Source: Setaria digitata (taxonomy: Eukaryota > Nematoda > Chromadorea > Rhabditida > Setariidae). Taken from it: 64,000 nt of DNA. This document shows positions 51,701 to 64,000 of this stretch, piece after piece. The first letter of the stretch is position 1, and every line of letters begins with the position of its first letter. The DNA is taken from contig RCAB01000043.1 in NCBI GenBank assembly GCA_003640385.1, positions 179,340 to 243,339 of the forward strand. Reading direction: 5' to 3'. The notes under the pieces are model-generated. The model saw nothing but the letters and a program-made list of their open reading frames with translations, did no database searches and was not told the DNA's origin. The position numbers and the translations under genes are program-made.

Positions 51701-54700
51701 GCAGTTCAGCAAAGGTCTCCCAATCGTTTGAACTAAAGCTCGAAGAAACTTGGAAGTCTCAGAGGCCTGGAAGCTAAAGAGTCCGTCCAATATTAAGTAT
51801 CATTGGAAGTGTTTCGAAAACCGCAGATGGCTTTCCCTACCATCCTTATTGTTCTTCAACTGGTAAGAAAACTCCGCTCTAGGTAGCTGTAAGCAAATCG
51901 TGCGACACGCACACCAAAGTACATTTCTGGAACACGAGTCAAGATAAACAGGTCGTAAACCAGGCAGGCTGGTCAGTTAGGCACTCCGAAGCTCGAAAAG
52001 TTCGTGCTATATGGTGGCAGTTGTGTAAATATGGAAGCTAGAATTGCCGTTCCTGAGCAGACTAAAACAGGACATATTCTTATTTAACCAAAGAATTGCT
52101 TGAAAATCAGTTTATTAAACTTTGACTACAGATCTAAAGGCAAAGCCTGTTACGACACACCACTTTTTTTCCGCTCTCAGAAATAAAAATTAAAATCACA
52201 TTACTCCCTCACGGTCTTTTCACCTCATCAATCTCTCCTTTCGGTGTCAAACAATGTGTTTAATTAGAAATTGAAGAAGTTCCCTTCCAAAACCCACAAA
52301 AAAAAGGGGAAGAGATAGGGTAAAAAAAAAGCGCATGCTTGCATGAAGGATTGTAATTAAAGAAATTCGCTTCCATTGTAGATTTCGTGCCATAGGCTTT
52401 AACTTCTTCTCTTTTCCTTTTACATGAAGCTTTTAATCTGACTCTACAAAATTTATAAAAGAAATTTCTCATGACCGCATCAAGTTACAACATGTCTTGA
52501 ACAGCTGACATAATGACTAAACGACTAGCAATAGTCGAAATATATGAGAAGTCAAGCAATTACAAATGGAAACAAACACTGGGGAGTAGAGATTAGCCAA
52601 CCTGAACAGCTAAAACATTGTATAAAACAAGTTGCAGTGAAAAAACCGGAATAACTGGAAGAGTAAATCGGGCTGTTAATCAGTGCAGGAAATATATGTG
52701 CCAAATATAACATCGTGCTCATCAAACCGTATTTAACACTTGAAAGATTGTTATTACTGAAATGACGCCATAAAGAATCAATGGTCACTTTTTATCATAT
52801 CACAAGCTCTTCCACCTCTATGATTCTAAAACTGTAGGTTTAATTTCCTCCTTTCTTGCTCCTCTGTTGCAGATATGGCTTTGTTTCATTTACGTATGCG
52901 TTTCAAGTGGATAAAAAATGTGTCTTCTTTTAGCTACTTAACTAATATTTTCTTATCAGCTTTAGTACTTCAGCGATAACCAAAAGGCAGATTACGTGGT
53001 CAGGGGAGGAGAAAGAGTCGCTACTTCAGAATCAAACACTTAATCGCCGTATGTAATCTATTATTTTCAACTATTAACATAATACGACGGGAGGAATGGG
53101 AAGGAGACGGTGCAAGATAATTGTAGGTACAATAATACGTACATAGGCAGCAAAATCACAGTTCTCAAGCTTTTTTGAAAGGTGAAAAAGATGCTTCTCT
53201 CTACATTAGTATTCCATGAAGGGGTGGATGAAGATGAAGCCCTGGAAGACATTTTCTCACATTATATGGCGATGAAGGTGAGGATTCATTTTGTAATCAA
53301 ATGAAAAAAGATGCGAAATCAAGCTTCTATTAGACATTAGACAAAACATTCTATCACTCGCCGAGAACTAGAAAAAAGAACAATGCTCCAAGAATATCAT
53401 TTTCTTGAACAGTAAATACTGATCACTTGAATACTATCTAAGAGGTGGGGAAGCTACCGTATTCTTATTTTAATCTGAACAACTATTTGATGATACTTCT
53501 TTATCACATTGTGCAAAGTGAAGATAAAATTGTCGAGAAAATCTGTTTCTGAAAAAAAAAAAAAAAAAAAAAAAAAATCCAGATGATGATGAGAATGAGT
53601 GTTAATAAAAGTTTGACGGAGTGGAAGAATTAACAGTAAAAACCAAGCTCATTTTTTCATTCGAAAAACTTCTGCTGCAGGATTGGATCTGCCATCTGAC
53701 TTTTAGTTCTATCCAGCAGTAGTAGCGGTACCACTAGACCAACATAATTGAAATTTGGAAGGAAATGAACGCATATCTTTTGATGATTCGTTGTGTGGTT
53801 AAATGTGCCTTACTGCAAGAATCATTTCAATCATACGTCACAAAGCACTGAAGAGGAAAGCAAGATAGCTTAGAACTGAGAAGGAGAACGCTCCTTATCA
53901 ATGGTTTTTATTTTAAGCACACAGAAATGGTGAAATTTTTTTACAAGAGTAGCAAATCACAAACACGCCAACGATCTACAGTAATTCCAAAACACATCTA
54001 GACCAGTACCCTAAATTATGATAAAATAATGACAAAACAGAAAAGCATTGAAGTTTCCTAATAAAATTCTTAATGCATATATGCTTTTATCAATGCATTT
54101 GTTTTTTTTCAAAGTAATTATCAGTCAATGACAACAGTGAAATTAGCATACTTCTCCTCAAGTGAATTGCAATACTACAGGAAGAGGATATATGGTGGTA
54201 GAGGCTGGTTTTTTTTTTTTTTTTTTACCTTTTTTCATCAATAAGTAATGTTAAAGATGAAGCAGACACTGATTATAAATCTCAAACGACACCGCCAGAC
54301 TTCATCTTTAATGGAAAATGCTATTTCTGAATGAAAATGAGGCAAAAAGTCTTTGTATAGAAGTTATCCTCTCAAATAAATATGCTGTTTTAGCAAGCTA
54401 TGCCAAAGCAGTAAGGCACATCTGAAACTTTTAAAATTTACCTATTCAGCCAGCACAAAAATGCTATACCTCTTCCACAGGTCCTTTCTCGATGGTAATA
54501 AAGAAATCAATTATGATAAAAATGGGCGCTATCTTTAGCGATGCTTAGTAGTATCATTCATGTGCTGATGTACCTTTGTGCCAATACAGAAAATGAAGGG
54601 ATGATTTCTATTTCTGAAACTACTCAAAAATTCAGTGAATTAATGTTGGAGAAAATACTGGGAGAATAATGCATCCCACCAACTCCAAGTACAATTGTGC

Positions 54701-55478
54701 AATAAAGATGCCTTTTGCAAAAAGTTTATAATATCGATATCTCAAATTATGCATTAATCTACATGTAACTAACTCTACATGTAAATACTGCTGATCTTTT
54801 CAATTCATAGAACGCACCAAAAAAAATAACAGATCGAAACACGAAACTTGGAAAAATTAGGTGAAAATGTGGAATTTTCAAATGTACCGAAAAGGGAATG
54901 AGTAAACAGGAAACTAACAACTCTTCATTATACAAGACGTCTGATTAGTCATATTCTTATCAGCTGCACTTTGTGCCTTTGATAACTCATTACGATAAAA
55001 AGCTTAACCATCATTCACAGACTTTTTCGTCCTTGCACTTTCAGTTAGTTTTTCACGATGAAGAACTTGACAGATATTCGAAAATGAAACTTGGATGAAG
55101 AAATCAATGTTTTTGTTTCTGCACCCAACCACTACAAAATTCAATTTTCTCCTGGCCAGATACTGTGCTTTAAGACAGTTCTAGTTTTAGGATTGATAAT
55201 TTAAGCTGCATTTTTTAAATAAGTAGGAGAAACACTGATATCGAAACTGCATTTTTCTGTGCTACCATACATTAGAATCTAACAAAGCTTTCCGGAACTC
55301 AGTAGACAAACAGATATTTCGCAGAAAACGTATTCTAAATCAAGAACTAATCTTTCGGGTTTTCAAACAAAAAGCAGCTTACTAGTAATGAAGTTGCAAT
55401 GCGGACAACAATATGCAGCCTCATTCATAGCAAAATTTTCTGCTGCGCAGTCCTGAGCTTCATCCTCACCCAGTATTC
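33777..55478 (-). CDS. zfh-2: ZFH-2 / ZFHX3-4 type zinc-finger homeobox transcription factor (5' end not found)
   Basis: Nuclear DNA-binding regulator of neuronal and epidermal development in animals. Fingers in order include [92 protein letters not shown] and [20 protein letters not shown]. Homeodomain 1 has [20 protein letters not shown] and [20 protein letters not shown]; homeodomain 2 has [19 protein letters not shown] and [12 protein letters not shown]; after finger [20 protein letters not shown], homeodomain 3 has [20 protein letters not shown] and [16 protein letters not shown]; fingers [17 protein letters not shown] and [17 protein letters not shown] end the protein. Exons: 55383-55478, 49554-49688, 48071-48159, 44737-44933, 44440-44539, 44106-44244, 43858-43979, 43227-43386, 41871-42027 (tentative), 41249-41461, 40357-40488, 40010-40170, 39615-39908, 39179-39398, 38828-39012, 38586-38702, 38248-38434, 37857-38050, 37495-37677, 37053-37283, 36492-36653, 36171-36292, 35643-35838, 35397-35541, 34895-35108, 34643-34758, 34236-34438, 33964-34119 and 33777-33851. 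Phases agree from 48159 to the stop. The 49554/48159 junction does not, so an exon is probably missing there. At least 1560 residues. Confidence 0.95.
35934..36122. repeat. Duplicated gap flank around single N at 36028
   Basis: Bases 35934-36027 and 36029-36122 are a 94 bp direct repeat with one difference (T against C in the CCAAAAAYTAG stretch), separated by an N. It lies in the zfh intron between exons 36171-36292 and 35643-35838. The mismatch suggests two haplotypes or a base error at overlapping contig ends. Confidence 0.88.
42100..42950. other. GC-richer block inside a zfh intron
   Basis: Lies between tentative exon 41871-42027 and exon 43227-43386. Base composition is visibly less AT-rich and purine-rich (GAGAGAG, GGAGGAGAG and similar) than the flanking introns. 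I found no exon with paired splice sites. It could be an enhancer, an internal promoter of a shorter isoform, or an untranslated first exon. Confidence 0.35.
44934..48070. other. Long zfh intron, about 3.1 kb
   Basis: No further exon is supported between 44933 and 48071 on the minus strand. A plus-strand open frame near 46844-47041 has no recognisable domain. Confidence 0.45.
49689..55382. other. Long zfh intron, about 5.7 kb, with a coding-like plus-strand patch
   Basis: Joins exon 55383-55478 to 49554-49688 in phase across a finger (FITN then [10 protein letters not shown]), so the intron itself is well supported. A GC-richer patch at about 50980-51390 carries a plus-strand open frame ([20 protein letters not shown] near 51195-51260), interrupted upstream by a TAG. 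It may be a nested gene fragment or chance. A-runs of about 20-24 occur at 51558, 53550 and 54210 (as T). Confidence 0.4.
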
Positions 55479-57282
55479 CTGAAAAAAAAAAAAAAAAAAA
55501 GACCTCTTGTTTCAACACCATTCACAGAGAAAAAGCACCAACATGTCAAATCCGCATGTTGAACTATGTGGTTGCTTCCGATCCTATACTCTTCAAGTAA
55601 AATAAAAGATATCGTAAAATCAACCTTCCCTTCAAAATCAATTCCTTTAATCTGTCTTCTGAAAGATTCACCATGCCACGCTACTTAGCATATTAGACAA
55701 GAAAAGTATGTTTTGACTAATAAAGTTTATGGGAAAATCACCTTTTGAAGCGACGAAGTCAGTCCAAGACAACTCCAGAAAAAAAAAAAAAATTCTTAGA
55801 ACTGAAAAAGGCGAGTTAAAAAAAACGCAATAAGAAATGGAGACGAAGCAGACTTAATGGGAGAGGGAAACGAAGTGAAATAAATAATTCTGGGAAGACT
55901 CACCGAAGGGTAATGAAAAACCGTTGTTGGCACACCTTGATTTGACCCCAAAAGGTGAACTGTTTTTTTTTTTTTCAGAATAATAGGAAAGGAAGAAAAA
56001 GGATCTCGACATCGATCGTCTAACCTAGCAGCAGTAGAGTACAAACTAAACTCGTTTAAATGACAACCTTCTTGCAATTGTATCACATTTTTACCTTAAG
56101 TTTATATTTGAGTTATAGCATTTCCTCCCCTATCGACTCCTTTCTACTCAGTTGCACAGCACTGACTTTAGTCTACTGAATTAAATCAAAAGGTACTGAA
56201 AATTTTCTATTGTAATATCCAGTTGGTAAAAATAGATCACAAGTAAGCAAAGCATATTGTGGAAAAATCAGAAATTACAAATAAAAAGGAATGTGCTTTA
56301 ATGATGTACTTTGATAAATCACTGTACCAAGTACAGATGGAAAAATAGACCACGGTTACTAGCATTTTCATAACCATCAATTTCAAGCAGCAATACTTGT
56401 TTTTGTACGACGAAGATCTGCAAAGGGAACACAAAGATCTCCTTCCTATGCCTAATTAGACAAGTGATTACTGGATGACAATGCGCTTCGCCCAAACACC
56501 TGACCACTTTCCACTAAGCCAGCAATTGTGCGTTATGAACTGGCTTGCCTTACACTCGCATGCAGTAGGTATCCATAAAAATGAATGGCCATAAGCAAGA
56601 ATTGCAAGAGACGATGTGCCGTTGCATGCAGTAGGATTGCACGTGGCCGAAGAGTAATTGGTGATGCTTAAGAGATGAATGGCATATTGACAGCAGTTGT
56701 GTCCCTATTACCAACTAATTTAAATGAAAATTCATTTGTTGGGCTTATCAGTATATCTCTCTTCTCCACCGCTTGCAAAATCTAGCATGGCAGAAAGCCG
56801 GCAATGCTCATTTCCTTTAATCACGGATATGATATGGCAAACACTTACGATGCTAGTCATCAGACTGTTCCTTCAGTGGAAGGTGTTGATTATTGTGTGC
56901 TTAAACACTAGTCTCCAGAACACAACAGAACCATGTGTTGCAGAGACGTGAAATCTCACCAAGGCAGTAGCACTGAAATGGAAGTGAAATGTGAACGGAC
57001 AGAAGGATGGGAAAAAGTAAGATTAGTAAAGTATTATGTCCCTCCCGGATACATAGGAAAGTATCCGGCGCATGTGACAGCAGCCACTACCGCCGGTTCC
57101 GCCGAGTGAAGGGAAATCCCACAAAAAAGGCACTGCAAGTGGCAATTTCCAAATGTGTGTGTGAATGTAGATGGATGCGTATATGAATGTGTATGGAATG
57201 AAGGGTCGTCGTTGTCGCTGTCGTCGTGGGTTGTTCTCATCTTATTGAAGTGCTAAAATGAATAAAGGGAAGGAGCCGGGAA

Positions 57283-57324
57283 GAAGAGGAACAGGAACGG
57301 GAACGGGAACGGAACGGAACAGAT
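57283..57324. repeat. Short GGAACG-type hexanucleotide repeat
   Basis: About 40 bp of imperfect GGAACR units (GGAACAGGAACGGGAACGGG and continuing) inside a GC-richer stretch. Confidence 0.8.
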
Positions 57325-60300
57325 GCTTTGCTTTCAGGGGAGGGTAAATCCTTGCACCGCTTCATTCCATGTATGTCATTTGGGAAAAGTCAAGGGAAGA
57401 TTTCTGGCAGCTTCATGTCTCTCAACTAATTGGGAAAATGTAAATTTTGTGCGCGCATCAGTTACCCATACGCCAAAAAAAGACGAAAGAGGAAGAGAAG
57501 AGAAACGGAAAGGATGGAAGGGTAGTGGGACACAATGATGGTGGAGGAGAAAACAGCGAAGTCCTTGACAAAATTTCGAAAAAAGACGTAAGTTAAACGG
57601 ACAGAATTATATTGGTGGTGCTAGCAAGGAGCAATTATAGCCTCCAGAATGATAGCTGTGATAGACACAAATAGTCGCACTTCGAAAACGAGCCTTAAAC
57701 TGAGAGGCCTAACAGTTAAATTGAGCAAAGCCAGGCCCAACTACACCAAAATGAGAATTCAAGATTTTGGGCAACCAACAAGTAACTAGATCTCAAGCTG
57801 AGGCCAATAAAGAAATAAGGCAATCTAAAAAGAAGGGTAGACTCATTTGCCAACAGCAAACCTCAAATGAGCTTTTGTCACCATACATAAAATTTAGTTG
57901 CTATGCATGTAGTGTCATCGATTCCGCAGACTTGATGACTTTGGTGTGACTTTTGGGCATCAAACCTACTTTTCATCCACACCAAACGATCGAACAGCTT
58001 AGGAGAAAAAAAAGGAAAAGACGACAAGCATATCGATATTCCCTAGTGCTACTGCTATCACATGAGTGCTACTGCTACTGCTATCATTAAGCCTATAAGC
58101 TTTAGGCACTTACCCTCCATCATATAACTAATCAAAAGAATCAAGTTCAGAAAAGGGATAAGTGGTGGTACAAATTTAAAAGAGCAAAAATGTTCAGTTC
58201 TACTACCAGGAAGATATTTCACTCATATTTGGACAAAACTTGCAATGATTTGAAACGAGCAAACAAATACATCGACGAAGTTTTTATAATGATCACTACA
58301 AACGTGCCAACACATCAAGCACGACAAGCTGGAAGTAGTTGAAGAGTAAAATGCTCACCAAAATCAGAGGAATGTTAATTGGTGCGAACAACGGTGGTAT
58401 TAAGAGGTGAAAGAAAAAGGAAAATTTATTATGGCGAACGGAAATTATATATACATCCTAACATTCATATGTAGTCATTCTAGACTTTCCTCCTCTTCTT
58501 TCCTATTTCTGAATAAGATTACTGAAAACGATTTCTACAGTGCTGACTGATCAATTTCTTAAACCCACTGTGAAACTGGTTCATTGAAAAATAATTGCAT
58601 GTCCTCTGGACCCTATGTTCTTTACTGTTGTGATTTCAACAAGCATAATGACGCGTGAAGCAACAATAGCAAACAGATGGAAATACGGAAACCATTTGAA
58701 CCCATTATTAGTATATCATCATGAGCACTAGTACCAACACTCACCTCGAGACTGTTGATTGAAATTAGGATTGTTACTAAGCAAACAAACCAAGCCTCTC
58801 ATCGGTCAGGCTTAGCATGCATAATTAAATATTGACATAAATTAAACAGAAAAGCATAAAAGTCTCGACTTCGACGCCGTCGTCCTCAATTTTATAAAAT
58901 CTAGCTCCATGTGATCGATAACGCTAATCACCCAACAATTTCCTGTAATTCAGTGTTGTAACAATCCGCTTGTGTTTTCAACAACTGAACAGTATAAAAG
59001 AGCTAGTGACCATGGGATTCCGGACTCCGAAAACAATGTCAAGAACTGTCGGAGAAATGAATTCCAACACTGCCAAATTAAAGAGCAGTCCGTTCAAACG
59101 AAGAGAATAATATCTTTAATATCCCGATCTGGATGCCAAAATGACACTTTTGCGTACCTACTTGTCTCAATTTAAAACAGCAATTAAAGAATAGGGAGGG
59201 AAGTGGCAAAGAGAGAAAGGGAATGTACACTTGTGGAATAAATCACAATTATAGAATACAGAAACCAAATTTTTATTCTAACTAGAATTTAACAAAAAAA
59301 AAAGAGGAATTTTGGATAGAAGTTTTAAAGTAACAACGTCGATAATATTGTATTGCATGTACATCCGAAAACTCTTCCAATCATAATTACTTCAGCAATA
59401 AAATAATTTGAAAACTATCTGCAGATCGTCGAGTATAGCCAAATGAAATTCAACGAAGTGGAAACTGAAAAACAAAATTTCTATGAAAATGACATCAGAC
59501 TAATCCTAATTATAGTGGAAATGCTGAGCAATGAGCAGTCATTCAACGGAGGCAAGGCTAACATCTTTTTGATCCTTCTGCACTGTTCATCACAATTTTA
59601 TACAATTACAGTAGAATTAGCATCGCATTCGAGATGATCATGACTGTCATGAAATCACGGGAATTATTAGGAATGAGGATGATAACGTCGATATAGTGAA
59701 GAATTCTCCGAATGAGTTCCAAAATTGCTATTTCCCTTCAATTTTTGATTTACTAAAAAAAAAGTTAAGGTGAAGAATTATTACAAATCTCAAGATAAAA
59801 CTACAAGTTATCCAGCTAGTGGCTAAGCTAAACATAATAAGGAGTCGATGGATTCAAGTGTGATTACTATTTCAAAGAAGCATTTTGGAGTATAATGTTA
59901 TTTTCGTAACAATTCTGCTGATAATCAAAAGAGGGAAGGAATTATGAAGTGATATTCATGACAAGATTGATAGCAAGAGCAAATGACTGCAACATTCAGA
60001 GCATCATGAGTATCAATAAAGAATTTAATAACAGTAGAAAATCTTTTTATACTTGCAATGCTTTTTACTTAGGTGTACAAATTTTCGTTCAATTCTATTC
60101 GTCGAATTCTTTGGGATTCAATAATTAAAAAAGGTACATTTCTTCCACAAAACCCTTCTCCACTTATTCTATACCTACTGTTAGTGATGTCGTATGACAA
60201 ATTAAAATCACCAGTAGAGAGTAACGGAGGATGGAAAAGAGAAAGACCGAAGGACGACAAGATAAGCAGGGAGAACTAACTACCCACACCGGAATTTAAA

Positions 60301-63300
60301 TTATAAAACTGTTGTTGTTCAACCCACTCAATATTGAATCCCACTCAATATGTATTATATCATGTGGCCATTATTTGTTTAATTATAACCAGTTGATATG
60401 TATATACTGTGGAAGAAAAAGGAATGGAATCGAAACGAACTTATTCAGCCGTATAGCAACTTGTCAGTGTATATAACAAATAAACCAAATATCAAATAAC
60501 CATATTACATGGGCTCACAACTGTACGCTAAGAGCTTTCATCAGAGGACGAGAATGCAATGCTAGTGGACTACCTTTCACTTCCATTACTGAGATTTACT
60601 CATAAATGAAAGAAACCGTAGCAGTAATAGTTATCTTGCCTGCTATCAGATGTATTCATTCTCTATTTACATGAAAAAAAAAAAAAAAATCACTGATTCG
60701 TTCCTGAGCGTCGATGTCTTCCACGACATGCGGTAAATTAAAATGCACTATGCTACCATCAAAATTTATTGGAAAACCATGCAAAACTCGGCGAAAATTT
60801 AAAATAAAATATGGTAAATCCTAAAATTAGCATGTAGATGAGCATGTATATACAAAACAGAAAAAGTGGATGATTTATTCTCGGCTGGATAAAGAAATTA
60901 ATTCTAAAGCAAATGTTTGTAGAAAGTATCTTGGACTAAGCGTTACCACTGAACTGAAAAGAAAATTCATTTTCGACTAATCTATTTAAAAGAGCATATC
61001 TAACATATTGGGGATATATCGGCGCTGTACAACAAAATTAAACTTAAAGAAAACGAGTGAAGTAGTTTAAGTAATAATTTACCTAGGCTTTATGAAAAGA
61101 AGAAACATGTTTCATCCGAGAATTAACATAAAATAAAGTCAAGAATACTTTTTTTGCTGTAAACAAGAAGAAAGAGATAAGACAACCAGGTATTAAAATT
61201 AATAATCAGATAAAAGGAAAAAGTAGCTACCGATCTGCTATGTCGGGAAAACAGCTTGTCTTCGTGGTTATACAGTTGATAATTCCGAGAATCGTCAAAT
61301 CTCACTCTGCTATGTGTATCAATCTCAATACCAAAGTGTAATTATTGCAAACTCATAGCAAAATAAATTTTGCACCACTTCTATTCCATTATAGTCACTT
61401 GTATCGTAAAGCATCAAAATCCCAGACTTCTGAATCTTTGTTTTCAGAACACAGCTGTACTAATTTGTTTTCATTAAAGATGAAGTGATGATTTTAAAGT
61501 GCATCCTTCCACTTTAGCTTCAGCAATTTTATACAAATGCTTTCCTCTTTCTGCCTTGACAATTTCAATGTAAAAGTATTATGAATTCACTAACAGTATC
61601 TTGTCTCTAACAGTACCATTATCACCTTCCTGCTTTTCCAACCTCCTCTACAGCTGTCCATTTTTCAACACTTTTTTAATGAGGCAATGCGGTTCCCAGA
61701 AATCCGGATATTCTACTTCAAACCAAGCACATATATACCTTTTATGTGACCTTCATTAATCATTTCATTTTTTTTCTCCACTTATTTCGTTTCAACTTTC
61801 CTTTCCATTTCTAGCTATTTCTTCTACATCTCTTTACATTTGAGTTTTGCAAGTCCTTATCACCTTAGTTACTTTGTTCGCACTAACGAGTCTGAAGAAA
61901 TCGAAAGAAATGTGGTATTTAAAAGGTATAAACAAGAAATGGGGATAAATGTATCTGATACTAATGCAGATAAAGTAGTCTGAATGTTAAAAAGAATATT
62001 AGCTCTTGTTCTACCTCTACATTCAACACTTCATCACACCTTGCTCAACATCATATTTGCATTGCTTAACAGGCAAACAAAGGGTGCGCGAAGTATTTCT
62101 TTACAGAATTCTAAATCAAGCTGGTGTAATTTTAATACTGATAATTTTAAGTTACAATATGAGGAGTGAATCATTAAGGTCATTTTCAACAGGTAAACAA
62201 AATAATTCAACACAGCTACTATTACTATTTTTTCCGATTTATACAATATGATTGTAAATAGAGGTGCTAAACTAAAAAACCGAACAGTTCCGGGTAATCT
62301 TGAAATAAACCTTTGTTACAGCGATGGAAATTAAAAAGCATCATGGAATGCATCAAACTTTAATAAAGATGCATGTAATAATTTCACGAGCAGTTGTGAT
62401 TATGAAATGATATAGCTGTTCAAACGAAGAATAATTCAGACACAAATATTTCACACTTAATAAGGAATCTATTTTTACTTCATACTAAGAGCAATTCTGA
62501 CAACATAAATTTAGTCGTTATTCAAAATATAGATTATTAAATAATACTTAAGCAGACTGATGGAAGCAAATCACTGGCTAATTGAGTAATGGTATAGTAA
62601 TATGGAACAGTTTCGAAAAGACATCTGGAAGATCAAAATCAGGAAGAGTGATATAGTACCTAATCATATATCAGCAGAGAAAATGATCAAAAATCTGAAA
62701 TCAATAATTTTATTTAAAGGCATTAAATAAATAACTTTTGACGTTACAGCAGATGGAGACACTAAAAGTGCTAAGTTTTCAAGAAAGACTGGAAAAAGAA
62801 AAAAACTAAACTCAAGAGGATTAAGTTTTAATTCAGGGGAAAAAAGAGAAAATGGTGTAATGATATGGCTTAGAAATGTAGGTGGCGATGCACCTATGCA
62901 AGACTATACTTCCTATACGGTTTCCATTCTCCATCTTACAATCCATCTCAACCATTCATTCATTCATCATATGAATTAGCCTATCAAAAACCATTCATCA
63001 ACGTTCATATTTTTGTGACAAAAACCTTTCATTGCGACCGCGAATCCATTTATATATTCCCATCTCTTCAACGACTGTGGCCTTTTTTATTCCTTTATTC
63101 CTCTTCCTTCCAAAGTTTTATTTTGTTCATTTCCATATAAAATTATTATAAGATTTGGGAGCCAATTCCCGCATGCTGGAAAACTAGAAACGTACCTTGG
63201 TAATACGACAATATAAAAGGAGATACCAGCTCTTCATAAGTATCTTTGAATTTATATTTTCTTCCCTTACTTCCAAATCAAACGTAGCATACGTTTGCGA

Positions 63301-63894
63301 TATACATATTTACGCAAAATACTTTCCCGATGCTTTTTACATCCCATCCCAGTGCATGCTGACATGGAACGTATAGGGTGGATAGCTGCACTGGCAACAC
63401 ATACAAAATTACTAGTCCTAGCAAATGAATTGTAATTTCAACACCATTTTTCCAAAGATCTAAAACACATTAGTGTTTGACAAACAAAAATCAAAAACCC
63501 AAGTATTTGAAAAGTGAAAGGAAGCGAAATTCCAATTGAACCCAGAGGTAATGTTCCTTATGAACTGTAAATGCAAACACTGCTAACTTTTGCCAACTGC
63601 CACTATTACAATTTGCCATTCATGTGCTCCCTGTGAAAAAGAAAACTACAGACAACTGGCCCCAATATACAGTGACGATGTTATAAATATAGCTATCTAA
63701 TACTATGATTTACGAACTGCACTAAACTCAACATTAACAACAAGCGTTAAAACTGATTTCAGTCAAGTTGGCAATATACCTGGTTGATATACTTGGTGCT
63801 GCGCGACTGATAAAAGAGTGATAAAAGGTGACTGCAACGGTGATAATTTGAAAATTACAGAATAACAATGTGATCATAATAATCGACAGTAATA

Positions 63895-64000
63895 ATTATT
63901 ACTGAAAATAGCAACAGCAATAATAATAACAACTAATTATAAATAATAATAATAATAATGATGATGATAATAATAATAATGATGATGACAATAATAATAA
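63895..64000. repeat. AAT/GAT trinucleotide microsatellite at the window edge
   Basis: Imperfect runs of AAT/TAA interspersed with GAT/TGA triplets continue to the last base, so the array probably extends beyond the window. Confidence 0.9.

Larger units (their letters stand above)
55479..64000. other. Upstream region of zfh: 5' introns, first exons or intergenic DNA
   Basis: Exon 55383-55478 begins with two bases of a split codon, so at least one more coding exon lies upstream, but none is convincing here. About 56500-57700 is less AT-rich, with a GGAACG-type purine repeat at 57283-57324; this could be a promoter or first-exon region. From about 58 kb to the end the DNA is AT-rich and plain. 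Confidence 0.35.

Noticed and set aside
57034..57240. Minus-strand open frame starting MRTTHDDSDNDDP with CLFCGISLH, considered as the zfh first exon
   Set aside because: No donor leaves the one base needed to join exon 55383-55478 without a stop, and CLFCG is not a full zinc finger. It remains a weak possibility only with an intermediate exon.
57323..57538. Plus-strand 71-codon open frame
   Set aside because: It overlaps the purine-rich repeat region and has low-complexity charged residues with no family match.
1..64000. tRNA, rRNA, CRISPR array, bacterial or Wolbachia-derived insert, transposase or reverse transcriptase
   Set aside because: No cloverleaf with A/B boxes, no spaced repeats, no bacterial-type gene layout and no transposon protein motifs were seen by eye. 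Short RNA genes could still be missed without a covariance search.

Overview
This 64 kb window is eukaryotic and AT-rich. Its genes are split into many short exons (about 65-290 bp) by canonical GT-AG introns. Recognisable orthologues, clustered minus-strand genes, ready-made 3' splice acceptors just upstream of several start codons (as expected for spliced-leader trans-splicing), and a secreted C-type lectin all point to a nematode. Fairly long AT-rich introns suggest a clade III/spirurid (filaria-like) worm rather than Caenorhabditis; that placement is inference. Four single-N gaps, three of them flanked by duplicated sequence, show a draft assembly.

Every confidently recognised gene is on the minus strand, so gene order by transcription runs from high to low coordinates. 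From the left edge: (1) the N-terminal part of VPS13 (start 9489, continues past position 1), a bridge-type lipid transporter; (2) about 2.7 kb with only a tentative small gene (10467-11460); (3) a SAC2/INPP5F-type phosphoinositide phosphatase (12211-18387); (4) a candidate pair of unassigned exons (18525-19059); (5) an RPP38-like RNase P/MRP subunit (19113-20750); (6) a UBL7-like ubiquitin-like/UBA protein (21743-23701); (7) CCDC124/Lso2 (24076-25786); (8) about 3.1 kb of non-coding DNA; (9) a secreted PAN-like plus C-type-lectin protein (28922-30352); (10) about 3.4 kb of non-coding DNA; (11) a large ZFH-2/ZFHX3-4-type zinc-finger homeobox gene (33777 to at least 55478), with three homeodomains and about a dozen C2H2 fingers; (12) 55.5-64 kb, with no convincing exon, probably first introns or upstream regulatory DNA of the zfh gene.

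The CCDC124-UBL7-RPP38-(unassigned)-SAC2 stretch is tandem and closely spaced (374, 992 and 725 bp between stop and next start), so it could be one or more operons. The products have little in common beyond housekeeping roles: ribosome binding, ubiquitin biology, tRNA/rRNA processing, phosphoinositide turnover and lipid transfer. SAC2 and VPS13 both act on membrane lipids, but proximity alone is weak evidence of joint function. I found no clear new system. The most useful oddities are a recent partial exon duplication in VPS13, a reading-phase break in VPS13, duplicated gap flanks, and a few unassigned coding-like stretches.
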